Translations under genes and position numbers: made by a program
Notes under the pieces: model-generated
Told to the model about the DNA's origin: nothing
Database searches by the model: none
The model's input: the letters and a program-made list of their open reading frames with translations, nothing else
In this document: positions 9,589 to 18,549 of the stretch, in pieces
How the letters are laid out: each line of letters begins with the position of its first letter
Position numbering within the stretch: position 1 is the stretch's first letter
Assembly: GCF_002836475.1 (NCBI RefSeq)
Contig: NZ_PJBJ01000030.1
Location: forward strand, 248,001-312,000
Direction of reading: 5' to 3'
Length of the DNA stretch: 64,000 nucleotides
Source: Flavobacterium sp. ALD4
Lineage (GTDB): Bacteria; Bacteroidota; Bacteroidia; Flavobacteriales; Flavobacteriaceae

Positions 9589-10114
9589 ATAATGAAAATT
9601 TACGTACCCAAATTACCCACAAGATGAAAACTACTCCATAAATAAACAGAGGAAAAAACACGCCGTGTAACAAAGATACTTGCCCCGGGAAATGATAGAT
9701 TAAGACACTCAACATGGCGATTCGCAATACATTTAATATATAAATCACTATACTCCCCCCAAAAATAAAAAGCATCGTCGGTTTTACCTTCCCTGAAAAC
9801 GAAACTATAAATGAAATAAATAAAATGATCACACTAATAGCATTACATCCTTCGATTATCCGGGCAACATACTTATGATTGTAAATCAAAGTAATGAAAG
9901 TTTCTGCTTTATTTTCTTCGATACCTGCATCCGTAGGAAACAAATTCAGCAACTGTTCCGTATTCCTGGCGACTAATCTGGTAATAGAATCAATCTTATG
10001 ATCTTCGAAACTACCCAAAAACCCTTGGTATAGTACTGTAAGAATGATAAAAGTTAAGAAAAACTTTGTCAAAAAAAGTAAAAAAGGTTTGTAACGAATA
10101 AAATATTTTTTCAA
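9563..10114 (-). CDS. xrtF: exosortase family protein XrtF
   Basis: Exosortases are polytopic membrane cysteine transpeptidases that cut C-terminal sorting signals from exported proteins. The 183-residue protein shows the catalytic triad context: Cys90 in EGCNAIS, Arg131 in NVLRIAML and His150 in HGVFFPLF, with about five transmembrane helices. It overlaps the gene for its partner membrane protein. No sorted substrate with a matching C-terminal signal is visible in this window. Confidence 0.92.
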   Translation of the reverse strand: MKKYFIRYKPFLLFLTKFFLTFIILTVLYQGFLGSFEDHKIDSITRLVARNTEQLLNLFPTDAGIEENKAETFITLIYNHKYVARIIEGCNAISVIILFISFIVSFSGKVKPTMLFIFGGSIVIYILNVLRIAMLSVLIYHFPGQVSLLHGVFFPLFIYGVVFILWVIWVRKFSLYAKNTAVT

Positions 10115-10161
10115 AATGTATTTTTTAACAAATTTATATAATTTTTAAAAGGGACTTTAAA

Positions 10162-10169
10162 TACTTTTG
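10162..10169 (+). promoter_or_regulatory. -7 element of the GAF gene promoter
   Basis: TACTTTTG matches the Bacteroidota -7 consensus TAnnTTTG exactly and lies 17 bp before the ATG at 10187. A clear -33 TTG is not visible at the right distance. Confidence 0.5.
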
Positions 10170-10186
10170 CATAAAAATCTCAAATT

Positions 10187-10648
10187 ATGACATTTCAGGA
10201 ATTACAACCAAAGGTAACTGCAATTACATTGAATAATAGTCTTTCCAGAGACGAAAAACTTTTATCGGTATGCCAACTTTTAAAAGACAACATAGACTAC
10301 TATAACTGGGTTGGATTTTACTTTGCAAATCAAGATACCAAAACCTTGCATTTAGGCCCCTATGTAGGAGCTGAGACTGACCACACCGTTATTCCTTTCG
10401 GAAAAGGTATTTGCGGACAGGTGGCAGTTTCTAATGCGAACTTCGTTGTCCCTGATGTGGCAGCGCAAGACAATTACATCGCCTGCAGTTTCACCGTAAA
10501 GTCTGAAGTGGTTGTCCCGCTTTTTGTAAACGGAGAAAACATTGGGCAAATTGACATCGATAGTCATGTTTTGGATCCTTTTACAGAGGCTGATGAGAAA
10601 TTTTTAGAATTTGTAAATCAAGAAGTTGCAAAAACGTTCACTGTTTAA
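10187..10648 (+). CDS. GAF domain protein, free methionine-(R)-sulfoxide reductase-like
   Basis: The 153-residue single GAF domain matches the fRMsr (YebR/MsrC) family, which reduces free methionine-R-sulfoxide in the cytoplasm. Family signatures: YYNWVGFYF, IPFGKGICGQVA with Cys76, VVPDVAAQDNYIACS with Cys100, and KSEVVVPLF. Cys76 and Cys100 correspond to two of the three redox cysteines of the E. coli enzyme. The third, expected about ten residues before Cys76, is absent (the segment reads AETDHTVI). Activity is therefore likely but resolution chemistry may differ. A good -7 element lies just upstream. Confidence 0.8.
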   Translation: MTFQELQPKVTAITLNNSLSRDEKLLSVCQLLKDNIDYYNWVGFYFANQDTKTLHLGPYVGAETDHTVIPFGKGICGQVAVSNANFVVPDVAAQDNYIACSFTVKSEVVVPLFVNGENIGQIDIDSHVLDPFTEADEKFLEFVNQEVAKTFTV

Positions 10649-10690
10649 TACCCTGAATACTATTACGATAAATCTTAGATAAAATTTATA

Positions 10691-10720
10691 TTGCCGTTAT
10701 GAAAATAAACATTATCTTTG
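10691..10720 (+). promoter_or_regulatory. rpsO promoter (-33/-7) and leader hairpin start
   Basis: TTG at 10691, 19 bases, then TATCTTTG at 10713-10720 is a near-ideal Bacteroidota housekeeping promoter. The transcript leader then contains a 6-bp hairpin (CTTACA / TGTAAG at 10728-10744), which could serve S15 autoregulation; that role is inference. Confidence 0.75.
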
Positions 10721-10776
10721 CACCCGTCTTACAATAGCTGTAAGGCATACATAAAAATCATTAAACAAATATTGGA

Positions 10777-11043
10777 ATGTATTTAACTAAAGAGATTAAA
10801 GAAGAAATCTTCGCTCAACACGGAGAAAAAACAAACACAGGTAAAACAGAAGGTCAAATTGCTTTATTCACTTTCAGAATTAGCCACCTAACAGAACATT
10901 TGAAAAAAAATCGTCACGATTATAACACAGAGCGTTCATTAGTATTGCTAGTAGGAAAAAGAAGATCTTTGTTGGATTATTTGAAAAAGAAAGAAATCAA
11001 CAGATATCGTGAGATTATCAAAGTATTGGGTATCAGAAAATAA
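10777..11043 (+). CDS. rpsO: 30S ribosomal protein S15
   Basis: S15 binds 16S rRNA early in 30S assembly. The 88-residue, all-helical basic protein has the family core: TGKTEGQIALFTFRISHLTEHLKKN, LVGKRRSLLDYLKK and YREIIKVLGIRK at the end. Bacteroidota S15 starts with MYLTKE as here. It is followed by its own terminator and then pnp, the widespread rpsO-pnp order. Confidence 0.97.
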   Translation: MYLTKEIKEEIFAQHGEKTNTGKTEGQIALFTFRISHLTEHLKKNRHDYNTERSLVLLVGKRRSLLDYLKKKEINRYREIIKVLGIRK

Positions 11044-11053
11044 TCAATATATT

Positions 11054-11080
11054 AAAGAGGCGCGAGAGTGCCTCTTTTTG
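11054..11080 (+). terminator. intrinsic terminator after rpsO
   Basis: Stem AAAGAGGC / GCCTCTTT, 7-nt loop, followed by a T-rich tail. Confidence 0.85.
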
Positions 11081-11193
11081 TTTTTAACACAATAATAAAA
11101 AAAGTTTGGTTTTTCATTGGGTTTTAGGCATTAACTACGCAAACAACAACTACAACACAACTAGAACCCATGTTTAACTAATAAAATAAATTT

Positions 11194-13332
11194 ATGATTC
11201 CACAATTATTTGTAGAAAGTATCGATTTAGGTGATGGCAGAACAATCACAATCGAGACAGGTCATTTAGCAAAACAAGCTGATGGATCTGTAGTAATCAG
11301 AATAGGAAAAACTGTTATTTTAGGAACAGTAGTATCTGCAAGAAAAGCAAGTCCAGTGGACTTCTTGCCACTTACGGTAGATTACCGTGAAAAGTTTGCA
11401 GCAGCAGGAAGATTCCCTGGGGGTTTCTTCAAAAGAGAAGCAAGACCAAGTGATAGCGAAGTGTTAACAATGCGTTTAGTAGACCGTGTTTTACGCCCAC
11501 TTTTTCCAAGCGATTACCATGCAGAAGTTCAGGTAATGATTCAATTAATGTCTTTTGACGATGATGTTATGCCAGATGCATTAGCAGGTTTAGCAGCATC
11601 AGCAGCGTTAGCTTTATCAGACATTCCATTCAAAACTTTAATCTCTGAAGCCAGAGTTGGAAGAGTAGACGGAAAATTCATCATCAATCCCAGTCGTGCG
11701 CAATTAGAATTATCAGATATTGATATGATGATTGGAGCTTCTATGGATTCTATCGCAATGGTAGAAGGTGAGATGAAAGAAATTTCTGAAGCAGAAATGG
11801 TAGAAGCAATCAAGTTTGCACACGGACATATCAAAAATCAAATTTCTGCACAAGAAAGATTGGTAGCTGCTTTTGGAAAAAAAGAAGTTCGTACTTACGA
11901 CGGAGAAAGAGAAGACGAAGCTATTTACGCCAAAGTAAAAGAAGCATCTTACGATAAAAATTATGCTATCGCTAGCAAAGGTTCTTCTAAACAAGAACGT
12001 ACAGCTGCATTTGACGAATTAAAAGAAGAAGTTCGCGCCTTGTTTACAGAAGAAGAATTGGCCGAAAATGGAGATTTAGTTTCTAAATATTTCAAAAAAA
12101 CCAATAAAGAAGCTGTTCGTAACGTAACCTTAGATCTAGGAACACGTTTAGACGGAAGAAAAACTACAGAAATTAGAGATATCTGGTGTAAAGTAGATTA
12201 CTTACCATCTGTACACGGATCTGCATTGTTTACACGTGGAGAAACTCAAGCATTAGCGACAGCAACTTTAGGAACATCTAGAGAAGCAAACCAAATTGAC
12301 TCTCCATCTCAACAAGGTGAAGAAAGATTCTACTTGCATTATAACTTCCCTCCTTTCTCAACAGGTGAAGCTCGTCCTTTAAGAGGAACTTCTAGAAGAG
12401 AAGTAGGTCACGGAAACTTGGCTCAAAGAGCTTTGAAAAATATGATTCCTGCTGATTGTCCTTACACGATTCGTGTCGTATCTGAAGTATTAGAATCTAA
12501 CGGTTCCTCTTCTATGGCAACAGTTTGTGCTGGAACATTGTCATTAATGGATGCAGGTATCCAAATGATTCGTCCCGTTTCTGGAATTGCAATGGGACTG
12601 ATTACAGATGGTGACCGCTTCGCTGTATTGTCTGACATTCTTGGTGATGAAGATCACTTAGGAGATATGGATTTTAAAGTAACCGGTACTTCTGAAGGAA
12701 TTACAGCTTGTCAAATGGACATTAAGATTGACGGATTGAAGTACGAGATTATGGAAGCAGCATTAGCACAAGCTCGTGACGGTCGTTTGCATATCCTTGG
12801 AAAACTGATCGAAACTTTGGCATCTCCAAAAGAAGACGTTAAAGCTTACGCTCCGAAAATTATTACAAGAAGAATTCCTAATGCATTTATTGGTGCGTTG
12901 ATTGGACCTGGTGGAAAAGTGATTCAAGAATTACAAAAAACAACTGGAACAACAATCGTTATCAATGAAGATCCAACTACTGAAGAAGGAGTTATCGAAA
13001 TCTTAGGAACAGATCCTGCTGGAATTGAAGCAGTATTGGCTAAGATTAAGTCAATCACTTTCAAACCTCAAATGAATGTAGCATATGATGTGAAAGTAAT
13101 CAAAATGCTTGATTTTGGTGCAGTTGTAGAGTACCTTGAAGCTCCAGGAAACGAAGTATTACTTCACGTATCTGAGCTTGCATGGGAACGTACAGAAAAT
13201 GTTTCTGACGTTGTGAATATGGGCGATTTGTTCCAAGTGAAATACTTAGGTATGGATCCGAAAACAAGAAAAGAAAAAGTGTCAAGAAAAGCACTTATGC
13301 CAAGACCTCCACGCGAGGAAAGAAAAGAGTAA
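11194..13332 (+). CDS. pnp: polyribonucleotide nucleotidyltransferase (PNPase)
   Basis: PNPase degrades RNA 3'-to-5' by phosphorolysis and can add tails. The 712-residue protein has two RNase-PH cores (about 1-210 and 310-545), a linking helical domain, a KH domain (about 555-620, [16 protein letters not shown]) and an S1 domain (about 625-695). The second core carries the catalytic region around [18 protein letters not shown]. Length and domains are standard. It is downstream of rpsO and ends at a strong terminator. Confidence 0.97.
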   Translation: MIPQLFVESIDLGDGRTITIETGHLAKQADGSVVIRIGKTVILGTVVSARKASPVDFLPLTVDYREKFAAAGRFPGGFFKREARPSDSEVLTMRLVDRVLRPLFPSDYHAEVQVMIQLMSFDDDVMPDALAGLAASAALALSDIPFKTLISEARVGRVDGKFIINPSRAQLELSDIDMMIGASMDSIAMVEGEMKEISEAEMVEAIKFAHGHIKNQISAQERLVAAFGKKEVRTYDGEREDEAIYAKVKEASYDKNYAIASKGSSKQERTAAFDELKEEVRALFTEEELAENGDLVSKYFKKTNKEAVRNVTLDLGTRLDGRKTTEIRDIWCKVDYLPSVHGSALFTRGETQALATATLGTSREANQIDSPSQQGEERFYLHYNFPPFSTGEARPLRGTSRREVGHGNLAQRALKNMIPADCPYTIRVVSEVLESNGSSSMATVCAGTLSLMDAGIQMIRPVSGIAMGLITDGDRFAVLSDILGDEDHLGDMDFKVTGTSEGITACQMDIKIDGLKYEIMEAALAQARDGRLHILGKLIETLASPKEDVKAYAPKIITRRIPNAFIGALIGPGGKVIQELQKTTGTTIVINEDPTTEEGVIEILGTDPAGIEAVLAKIKSITFKPQMNVAYDVKVIKMLDFGAVVEYLEAPGNEVLLHVSELAWERTENVSDVVNMGDLFQVKYLGMDPKTRKEKVSRKALMPRPPREERKE

Positions 13333-13364
13333 TCAGATCTTAGTTTACTAAAGGTTCATTTATA

Positions 13365-13398
13365 AAAAACCCCGTTTCATTCATTTGAAATGGGGTTT
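13365..13398 (+). terminator. intrinsic terminator after pnp
   Basis: Stem AAAACCCCGTTTCA / TGAAATGGGGTTTT with one G-T pair, a 6-nt loop and a T-rich tail. Confidence 0.9.
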
Positions 13399-13590
13399 TT
13401 GTTTTTTAAATCTGGCCCGTGAAACAACATTCTTAGAAAAAGTCATGAATTCGCTATGAAACGCATAATTAAATCTACCGATACAAAAAACAATAAGCGC
13501 GTACTACAAATCTCGACGGAAAACAGCCCATATTTGGGTAAAAGTGGCATATAATAATTTATTTAGTACGTGGTTAAACTATATCGAATC

Positions 13591-13825
13591 TCCATGCGTG
13601 TACCTACTTGTACACTTAAACTTGAAGAAACACAACTATAAGACTAGTTTAAAACAACAAATCAGTCGCCAATCGCTAAACTGCAACATTAGACAAGTAT
13701 CTACTGGAAATTAGAAAAGTATATGTCATTACTGTTGATAAAAAAGCACAACTAGCCCAAAAGACAAAAGCGATGATCAATCAGAAACAAAAAAATTTAC
13801 GCACACAAATTTACGTTCTGTTATT
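13591..13825 (+). pseudogene. decayed 5' fragment of rpoD with its leader
   Basis: Bases 13591-13637 resemble the rpoD leader (shared TTGTACACTTAAA and ACACAA). From 13638 the sequence aligns codon by codon with the start of rpoD (18560 onward): the ATG is now ATA, there are stops at the codons aligned with rpoD 5 and 14, and conserved blocks TATLDKYLLEI and LAQKTKA match Rpo[12 protein letters not shown] and LAQKIKA. Homology continues with small indels to the segment equivalent to ANLRFVV and then fades. It is a truncated, non-coding relic. Bases 13404-13590 before it show nothing recognisable. Confidence 0.85.
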
Positions 13826-13868
13826 TATTTGAAGCCCAATTTGCGCAAATGAGATTGAGTTTTTATAC

Positions 13869-13899
13869 TTGTATAAACTTAAGTAGTTACTTATTTTTG
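13869..13899 (+). promoter_or_regulatory. candidate promoter of the carotenoid operon
   Basis: TTG at 13869-13871, 20 bases, then TATTTTTG at 13892-13899 fits the Bacteroidota -33/-7 consensus. It lies about 100 bp upstream of the first carotenoid gene and just beyond the rpoD relic. Confidence 0.5.
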
Positions 13900-13995
13900 G
13901 TTGCTAGTTTACTATTTATAGGTTTTTTTAACTATTGTTATACAATTTTCCTCTTAAAAAAAGCTAAGTTTACATTTTTAATTTAATCAATAAAT

Positions 13996-15468
13996 ATGAC
14001 TAAAACCGTTGGTGTGATTGGAGCTGGGATAGGAGGTCTTGCACTATCAATTCGACTAGCAAATCAAGGGTTTAAAGTAACCATTTTTGAAAAAAACAGT
14101 TACCCCGGGGGTAAATTGAGTGAACTCTATATGAATGGATTTCGATTTGATAAAGGTCCATCTTTATTTACTATGCCCGTGCTAATAGATGAATTAACTA
14201 ATTTGCAAGGGAGCTCGCATAAATTTGAATACCAGAAATTAAAAGTCATAACTAACTATTTTTATTCGGATGGAACGCAACTAAAAGCATCTGCTAATGT
14301 AGAAGAATTTGCAGAGGAAGTACATTTAAAATTAAATGAAAATAAAGAAACTGTTTTAAAACATATAAAGCGCAACGCTTTTTATTTTAAAACTACCGAA
14401 GATTTATTTTTAAAACAATCGCTACACCAACTGAAAAATTTCATTAATCTTAAGACAGTAAAAGGCATCTTATTTGCCCCATTCTTGGGTTTATTGAGTA
14501 CTATGCATAAAAAAAACCAAAAAACTTTTTCGAATCCAAAAACGGTACAACTGTTTAATAGATTTGCAACCTATAACGGTTCTAATCCTTACAAAGCACC
14601 TGCCTTAATGAATATGATTTCGCATTTAGAATTTAATCTTGGTGCTTACTTACCTAAAAAAGGTATGAATCAAATTACAAAACATTTGGTCAAACTAGCA
14701 GAAGAAGCTAATGTGGAAATTAAATATAATGCAACTGTTGAAACCTTACATGTTGAATCTAATAATAGGATTGCCTCCATTAAAAGTAATGGTGTCAGCT
14801 ACCCCTTTGATATTGTAGCAAGCGATATAGATATTCATGCACTCTACAAATATTTATTACCAAACTCTTACACCCCTAAAAGGCTGATTCAACAAGAAAA
14901 ATCTAGTAGTGCCTATGTTTTTTATTGGGGAATAAACAAAGAATTTGCTGCATTAGGACTGCATAATATTTTGTTCAGTGATGATTATAAAAAGGAATTT
15001 GATTATTTGTTTTCAAAACAATTTCCAACAGAAGACCCAACTATTTACATCAATATTACTTCAAAATATTGCAAAGATGATGCACCAGAAGGTTGCGAAA
15101 ACTGGTTTGTAATGGTAAATGTACCGCATAATAAAAGCGAAAGTATAAATTATGCAGCAGCTATTAGAAAGAATGTTGTTGACAAAATCAATATGATGTT
15201 GAAAACAGATATCGAAAAATATATTATTAGCGAAAGTATTTTAAATCCAATTGACATAGAAAACCAAACATCTTCTATTGGCGGATCGCTATATGGTAAC
15301 TCTAGTAACAATAAATTTGCCGCATTTTTACGACATGCTAACTTTTCGTCAAGTATTAAAAATCTGTTTCTTGTAGGAGGAAGCGTGCATCCAGGAGGGG
15401 GTATTCCCCTATGCCTTTTTAGCGCAAAAATAGCTAGTCAACTTATAGTAGAACAAGAAATAAAATGA
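13996..15468 (+). CDS. crtD: phytoene desaturase-family carotenoid desaturase (CrtD-like)
   Basis: FAD-dependent carotenoid desaturase of 490 residues. The N-terminal Rossmann motif VIGAGIGGLALSIRLA and FEKNSYPGGK, the substrate-side GFRFDKGPSLFTMP, and the C-terminal LFLVGGSVHPGGGIPLC segment are diagnostic of the CrtI/CrtD/CrtN superfamily. Its last codons overlap the start of the CruF-like gene (ATGA), so it is translationally coupled to a 1',2'-hydratase. That pairing argues for a CrtD-type 3,4-desaturase of acyclic-end carotenoids (myxol type) rather than the general CrtI desaturase, but this is inference; a phytoene desaturase role is possible. Confidence 0.8.
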   Translation: MTKTVGVIGAGIGGLALSIRLANQGFKVTIFEKNSYPGGKLSELYMNGFRFDKGPSLFTMPVLIDELTNLQGSSHKFEYQKLKVITNYFYSDGTQLKASANVEEFAEEVHLKLNENKETVLKHIKRNAFYFKTTEDLFLKQSLHQLKNFINLKTVKGILFAPFLGLLSTMHKKNQKTFSNPKTVQLFNRFATYNGSNPYKAPALMNMISHLEFNLGAYLPKKGMNQITKHLVKLAEEANVEIKYNATVETLHVESNNRIASIKSNGVSYPFDIVASDIDIHALYKYLLPNSYTPKRLIQQEKSSSAYVFYWGINKEFAALGLHNILFSDDYKKEFDYLFSKQFPTEDPTIYINITSKYCKDDAPEGCENWFVMVNVPHNKSESINYAAAIRKNVVDKINMMLKTDIEKYIISESILNPIDIENQTSSIGGSLYGNSSNNKFAAFLRHANFSSSIKNLFLVGGSVHPGGGIPLCLFSAKIASQLIVEQEIK

Positions 15469-16091
15469 AAAAAACATACAAATCATATTCTTTATATTTC
15501 TTAATTCTGGTATATATTTCTGGCTCGATTGGGTTTGTACTCAATCCTTCTTTTTTTAGTCCTTTTACACCTTTTACATTATTACTTACTTGTTTCGTTT
15601 TTTTAATTCATAGTCCATTAGCAGACAAAAAATTTATATTTGCATTTTTTTCTATTGCGTTTTTGGGCTTTATTATTGAAGTAGTAGGCGTAAAAACTGG
15701 ATTAATTTTTGGAAAATATTCGTACGGCAACGGATTAGGTTATAAATTCCTTAATGTTCCGCTAGTCATTTCGATCAATTGGGCAATGCTTATTTTTGCT
15801 GGAATCATAGTAGTAAGCCGTATCTTTGCAAACAAAATAACTGTTTTACTTGTGGCTGCTTTACTCGTCACGCTTATTGACTTAATTATTGAGCAAGTGG
15901 CACCGAAACTTGATTTTTGGCAATTTGAAGGTGGACTACCAGGTTTGCAAAACTATTTGAGTTGGACTGGCGTTGCCTTTTTTACATCATACTTTTTTTA
16001 CCCTACAATTATAAAAGGTAATCGTACTGTGTCCTTAGTAATATTGATTTTACAAATTATATTCTTCACCTTTTTATATATATTTATTTAA
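15465..16091 (+). CDS. cruF: carotenoid biosynthesis membrane protein, CruF-like 1',2'-hydratase
   Basis: The 208-residue polytopic protein (about seven transmembrane helices) matches the DUF422/CruF family: FAFFSIAFLGFIIEVVGVKTG, GKYSYGNGLGYK, VPLVISINWAMLI and the conserved DLIIEQVAPKLDFWQFEGG. CruF adds water to the psi-end of monocyclic carotenoids to give 1'-hydroxy products. It overlaps the desaturase by 4 bp and is followed 1 bp later by crtZ, so all three form one operon. Confidence 0.82.
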   Translation: MKKTYKSYSLYFLILVYISGSIGFVLNPSFFSPFTPFTLLLTCFVFLIHSPLADKKFIFAFFSIAFLGFIIEVVGVKTGLIFGKYSYGNGLGYKFLNVPLVISINWAMLIFAGIIVVSRIFANKITVLLVAALLVTLIDLIIEQVAPKLDFWQFEGGLPGLQNYLSWTGVAFFTSYFFYPTIIKGNRTVSLVILILQIIFFTFLYIFI

Positions 16092-16092
16092 T

Positions 16093-16572
16093 ATGGAAAT
16101 AATTATTAATTCTAGCATAGTTTTAGTCACTTTTATACTAACAGAATTTTCTGCTTGGGCAAATCACAAATACGTAATGCATGGTTTTATGTGGTATTTT
16201 CATGCTGATCATCATAAAAAAGACCATAAAAGTTGGTTCGAACGAAATGATTTATTTTTCATCATTTATGCAGTGCCAAGTTGGTTACTCATCATGTTTG
16301 GAATGATGAACCAATATGCCTGGTACACATGGGTGGGTTTTGGTATTTTATCTTATGGTATAGCTTATTTCTTTGTACATGACCTGATAATCCACCAACG
16401 CTTCAAAGTATTTACTAAAACTAAAAATGTATTTGTTTTAGCGCTGCGTCGTGCGCACAAAATGCATCACAAAAATACTGGCAAAGAAGGTGGCGAAAGT
16501 TTTGGAATGTTAATTATTAAGAAAAAATATATTCAAGCTGCCTCAAAACAGTCTAAAACTCTTTACTCCTAA
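16093..16572 (+). CDS. crtZ: beta-carotene hydroxylase CrtZ
   Basis: CrtZ is a membrane di-iron fatty-acid-hydroxylase-type enzyme that 3-hydroxylates beta rings (beta-carotene to zeaxanthin). The 159-residue protein shows the histidine clusters HKYVMH (25-30), HADHHKKDH (37-45), H(D)LIIHQRF and RRAHKMHHK, among membrane segments. Spacing of 1 bp from cruF indicates an operon. Together with CruF and CrtD it supports a 3-hydroxylated monocyclic carotenoid such as saproxanthin or myxol. Confidence 0.92.
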   Translation: MEIIINSSIVLVTFILTEFSAWANHKYVMHGFMWYFHADHHKKDHKSWFERNDLFFIIYAVPSWLLIMFGMMNQYAWYTWVGFGILSYGIAYFFVHDLIIHQRFKVFTKTKNVFVLALRRAHKMHHKNTGKEGGESFGMLIIKKKYIQAASKQSKTLYS

Positions 16573-16681
16573 CACAATTGCGTATGAATAAAGATCTTAC
16601 TCTTTAATTTAAAGTTTTGCGCTTTAGATTTTGTTTATCGCATCGATTATTCATTGCCTTCATATAAAATTAAATTATCAA

Positions 16682-17617
16682 ATGGAACATACAAATGCTC
16701 CCAATTGCCCGATTTGTAAAAAGACCGAAAGTTCTTATTATATGTCAACAAATGCATTAATGCATGAGCCAAATAATGAGCTTTATGTTTTTGATGTTTG
16801 TAATAATTGCGATACAGTATTTCTAACAAATCCGGTATTGCCTGAAAGATTAGAGGAGTACTACACCGAAAACTACTTACCCTACAGAGGTTCTTTAGCG
16901 TGGGGAACCTATTCTTCCTTTGTAGATGATAGTCAAAAAAAGTTAGATTTAAAGCGAGTTAATTTTGTAAAAAAATATCTTAAAAAAAACGATCCTACTC
17001 TTAGTGTTTTAGATGTAGGATGTGGCAATCCTAGCTTTCTAGAATTTTTGCAACAAAAATCAAAAGTAAATTGCACCGGTATTGATTTTTCAGATTCGGG
17101 TTGGAAAGGTAAAAACTATCCTAACTTAGAACTTAAAAAAGTTTCTATTGAAGATTATGATACTAAGACAGAATTTGATCTAATCACGCTATGGCATTAT
17201 TTAGAGCACGATTACAATCCGCATCAAACTATTGAAACACTCTATAATTGCCTAAAACAGGGCGGGAAAATAATTATTGAAATACCAGACTATAAAAGCA
17301 TTAGTGCAAAAATTCAAAAATCATATTGGCAAGGATGGCATAGCCCAAGGCACATGTCATTACTAACTAATAAAAGTTTTTCGCTTTTGTTTCAAAAAGA
17401 TAAATGGGAAATTAAAACACATTTGAGATACGGCACCCTCGATGCCTTTACCCTATGGTGGCTTAGTCGAATGGAAAAAAAAGGGATAGATTGGTCGGCT
17501 AATATGTCTAATAATTTTTGGATGCTTGTTCTTTTAAAAGTGGCAACATCACCTATTTTTATATTTGAGAAACTATTTCCGTTGGGCGTACAAATCTTAG
17601 TGGTTGAAAAAAAATAA
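16682..17617 (+). CDS. class I SAM-dependent methyltransferase with N-terminal zinc ribbon
   Basis: I chose the ATG at 16682 over an upstream in-frame start because the zinc-ribbon domain begins immediately after it. CPIC (Cys9, Cys12) and CNNC provide four cysteines, then an EEYYTEN-like linker, and a Rossmann methyltransferase core with motif I VLDVGCGNPSFLEFL and a YLEHD acidic loop. The product has 311 residues. The zinc-ribbon/Methyltransf_23 layout is typical of sugar or glycan methyltransferases and of uncharacterised ones. It is embedded in the carotenoid cluster 109 bp after crtZ and 44 bp before crtA, so it may methylate the carotenoid or its sugar, but nothing in the sequence proves that. 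Confidence 0.82.
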   Translation: MEHTNAPNCPICKKTESSYYMSTNALMHEPNNELYVFDVCNNCDTVFLTNPVLPERLEEYYTENYLPYRGSLAWGTYSSFVDDSQKKLDLKRVNFVKKYLKKNDPTLSVLDVGCGNPSFLEFLQQKSKVNCTGIDFSDSGWKGKNYPNLELKKVSIEDYDTKTEFDLITLWHYLEHDYNPHQTIETLYNCLKQGGKIIIEIPDYKSISAKIQKSYWQGWHSPRHMSLLTNKSFSLLFQKDKWEIKTHLRYGTLDAFTLWWLSRMEKKGIDWSANMSNNFWMLVLLKVATSPIFIFEKLFPLGVQILVVEKK

Positions 17618-17661
17618 TCTGAATTACAATCATAAACCAATTCAAAATATAACACAAACTC

Positions 17662-18369
17662 ATGAGCCAAATAACCACTTGTACTTTTTTTAAATTGGAA
17701 AGTGTTTCCAACAAGCTTTGGGCATTTTCGCAAATGCAATTAGGACACGCTCATTTAAAAAAGATTGAAGGATTAGTGTTCTACAAACTATTAGGTTCAG
17801 GCGCTGAAAATGGTTTTAGTTCAAAACCAAACTTTGGTACTTATGCATTATTATGTATTTGGGTGTCAGAAATAGATGCAAATAATTTTTTTGAAAAAAA
17901 TTCATTTTTTAACAACTATAAATCTAGAAGCTCTGAATCATTCACCGTTTTTGCACATGCAGCAGAAGCCCATGGAAAATGGGACGGAAAGCAACCTTTT
18001 ATATCTTCTGCCTCTTTGGCTTTAGATAGACCAGTTATGGTTTTAACACGAGCCAGTATTCGGCTTTCAAAATTGATTTCTTTTTGGAAAAAAGTTGGTC
18101 AAGTGAGTAAAAGTTTAGAGGGTTATGATGGATTAGCACTATCGATCGGCGTTGGCGAATGGCCTTTAATACAGCAAGCTACAATAAGCATATGGAAAAC
18201 TCAAGCCGAAATGATTGATTATGCCTATAAAAATGAAAAACACAAAGAGGTCGTTCGTCTTACCAGAAAACTCAAATGGTATAAAGAAGAGATGTTTGCA
18301 AGATTTACACCCTATAAATTTTTAGGGCAGTGGAATGGTAAAAATGTTGAAAATTTTTTAGATTTCTAA
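17662..18369 (+). CDS. crtA: spheroidene monooxygenase-like carotenoid oxygenase CrtA
   Basis: The 235-residue protein matches the CrtA family: TCTFFKLES at the start, the middle HGKWDGKQPF, and the conserved C-terminal GEWPLIQQATISIWKTQAEM and WYKEEMFARFTPYKFLGQW. CrtA of purple bacteria introduces a 2-keto group in spheroidene; a flavobacterial relative was reported as a carotenoid 2-hydroxylase acting on myxol. In this operon with CrtD, CruF and CrtZ, a 2-hydroxylase role is the more likely one. It is the last gene of the cluster; rpoD starts 190 bp later. Confidence 0.8.
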   Translation: MSQITTCTFFKLESVSNKLWAFSQMQLGHAHLKKIEGLVFYKLLGSGAENGFSSKPNFGTYALLCIWVSEIDANNFFEKNSFFNNYKSRSSESFTVFAHAAEAHGKWDGKQPFISSASLALDRPVMVLTRASIRLSKLISFWKKVGQVSKSLEGYDGLALSIGVGEWPLIQQATISIWKTQAEMIDYAYKNEKHKEVVRLTRKLKWYKEEMFARFTPYKFLGQWNGKNVENFLDF

Positions 18370-18473
18370 TTGTATTTTTTTCATACTATGATTATAGTAA
18401 TCAATGATTTTTAAACAATCGCTATTTTCGCAAACTCTTTTTATCGTCTAAATACTGTTTCTAGAGCAGCGGA

Positions 18474-18504
18474 TTTGAACTATTTTCTATTTTTTGTAAC
18501 TTTT
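18474..18504 (+). promoter_or_regulatory. candidate rpoD promoter
   Basis: TTTG at 18474-18477, 19 bases, then TAACTTTT at 18497-18504 (7 of 8 to TAnnTTTG). It leaves a leader of about 50 bases, part of which is duplicated in the relic at 13591. Confidence 0.45.
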
Positions 18505-18544
18505 TTGATGATCCATACGTATAACTATTTGTACACTTAAAAAC

Positions 18545-18549
18545 GGAGG
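18545..18549 (+). promoter_or_regulatory. strong Shine-Dalgarno of rpoD
   Basis: GGAGG 10 bases before the ATG. Canonical Shine-Dalgarno sequences are rare in Bacteroidota and in the other leaders here, so this one is notable. In the relic copy it has decayed to GAAGA. Confidence 0.7.

Noticed and set aside
16631..16681. Upstream start for the methyltransferase
   Set aside because: The 17 added residues are hydrophobic and precede a cytosolic zinc ribbon; the ATG at 16682 fits the family better.
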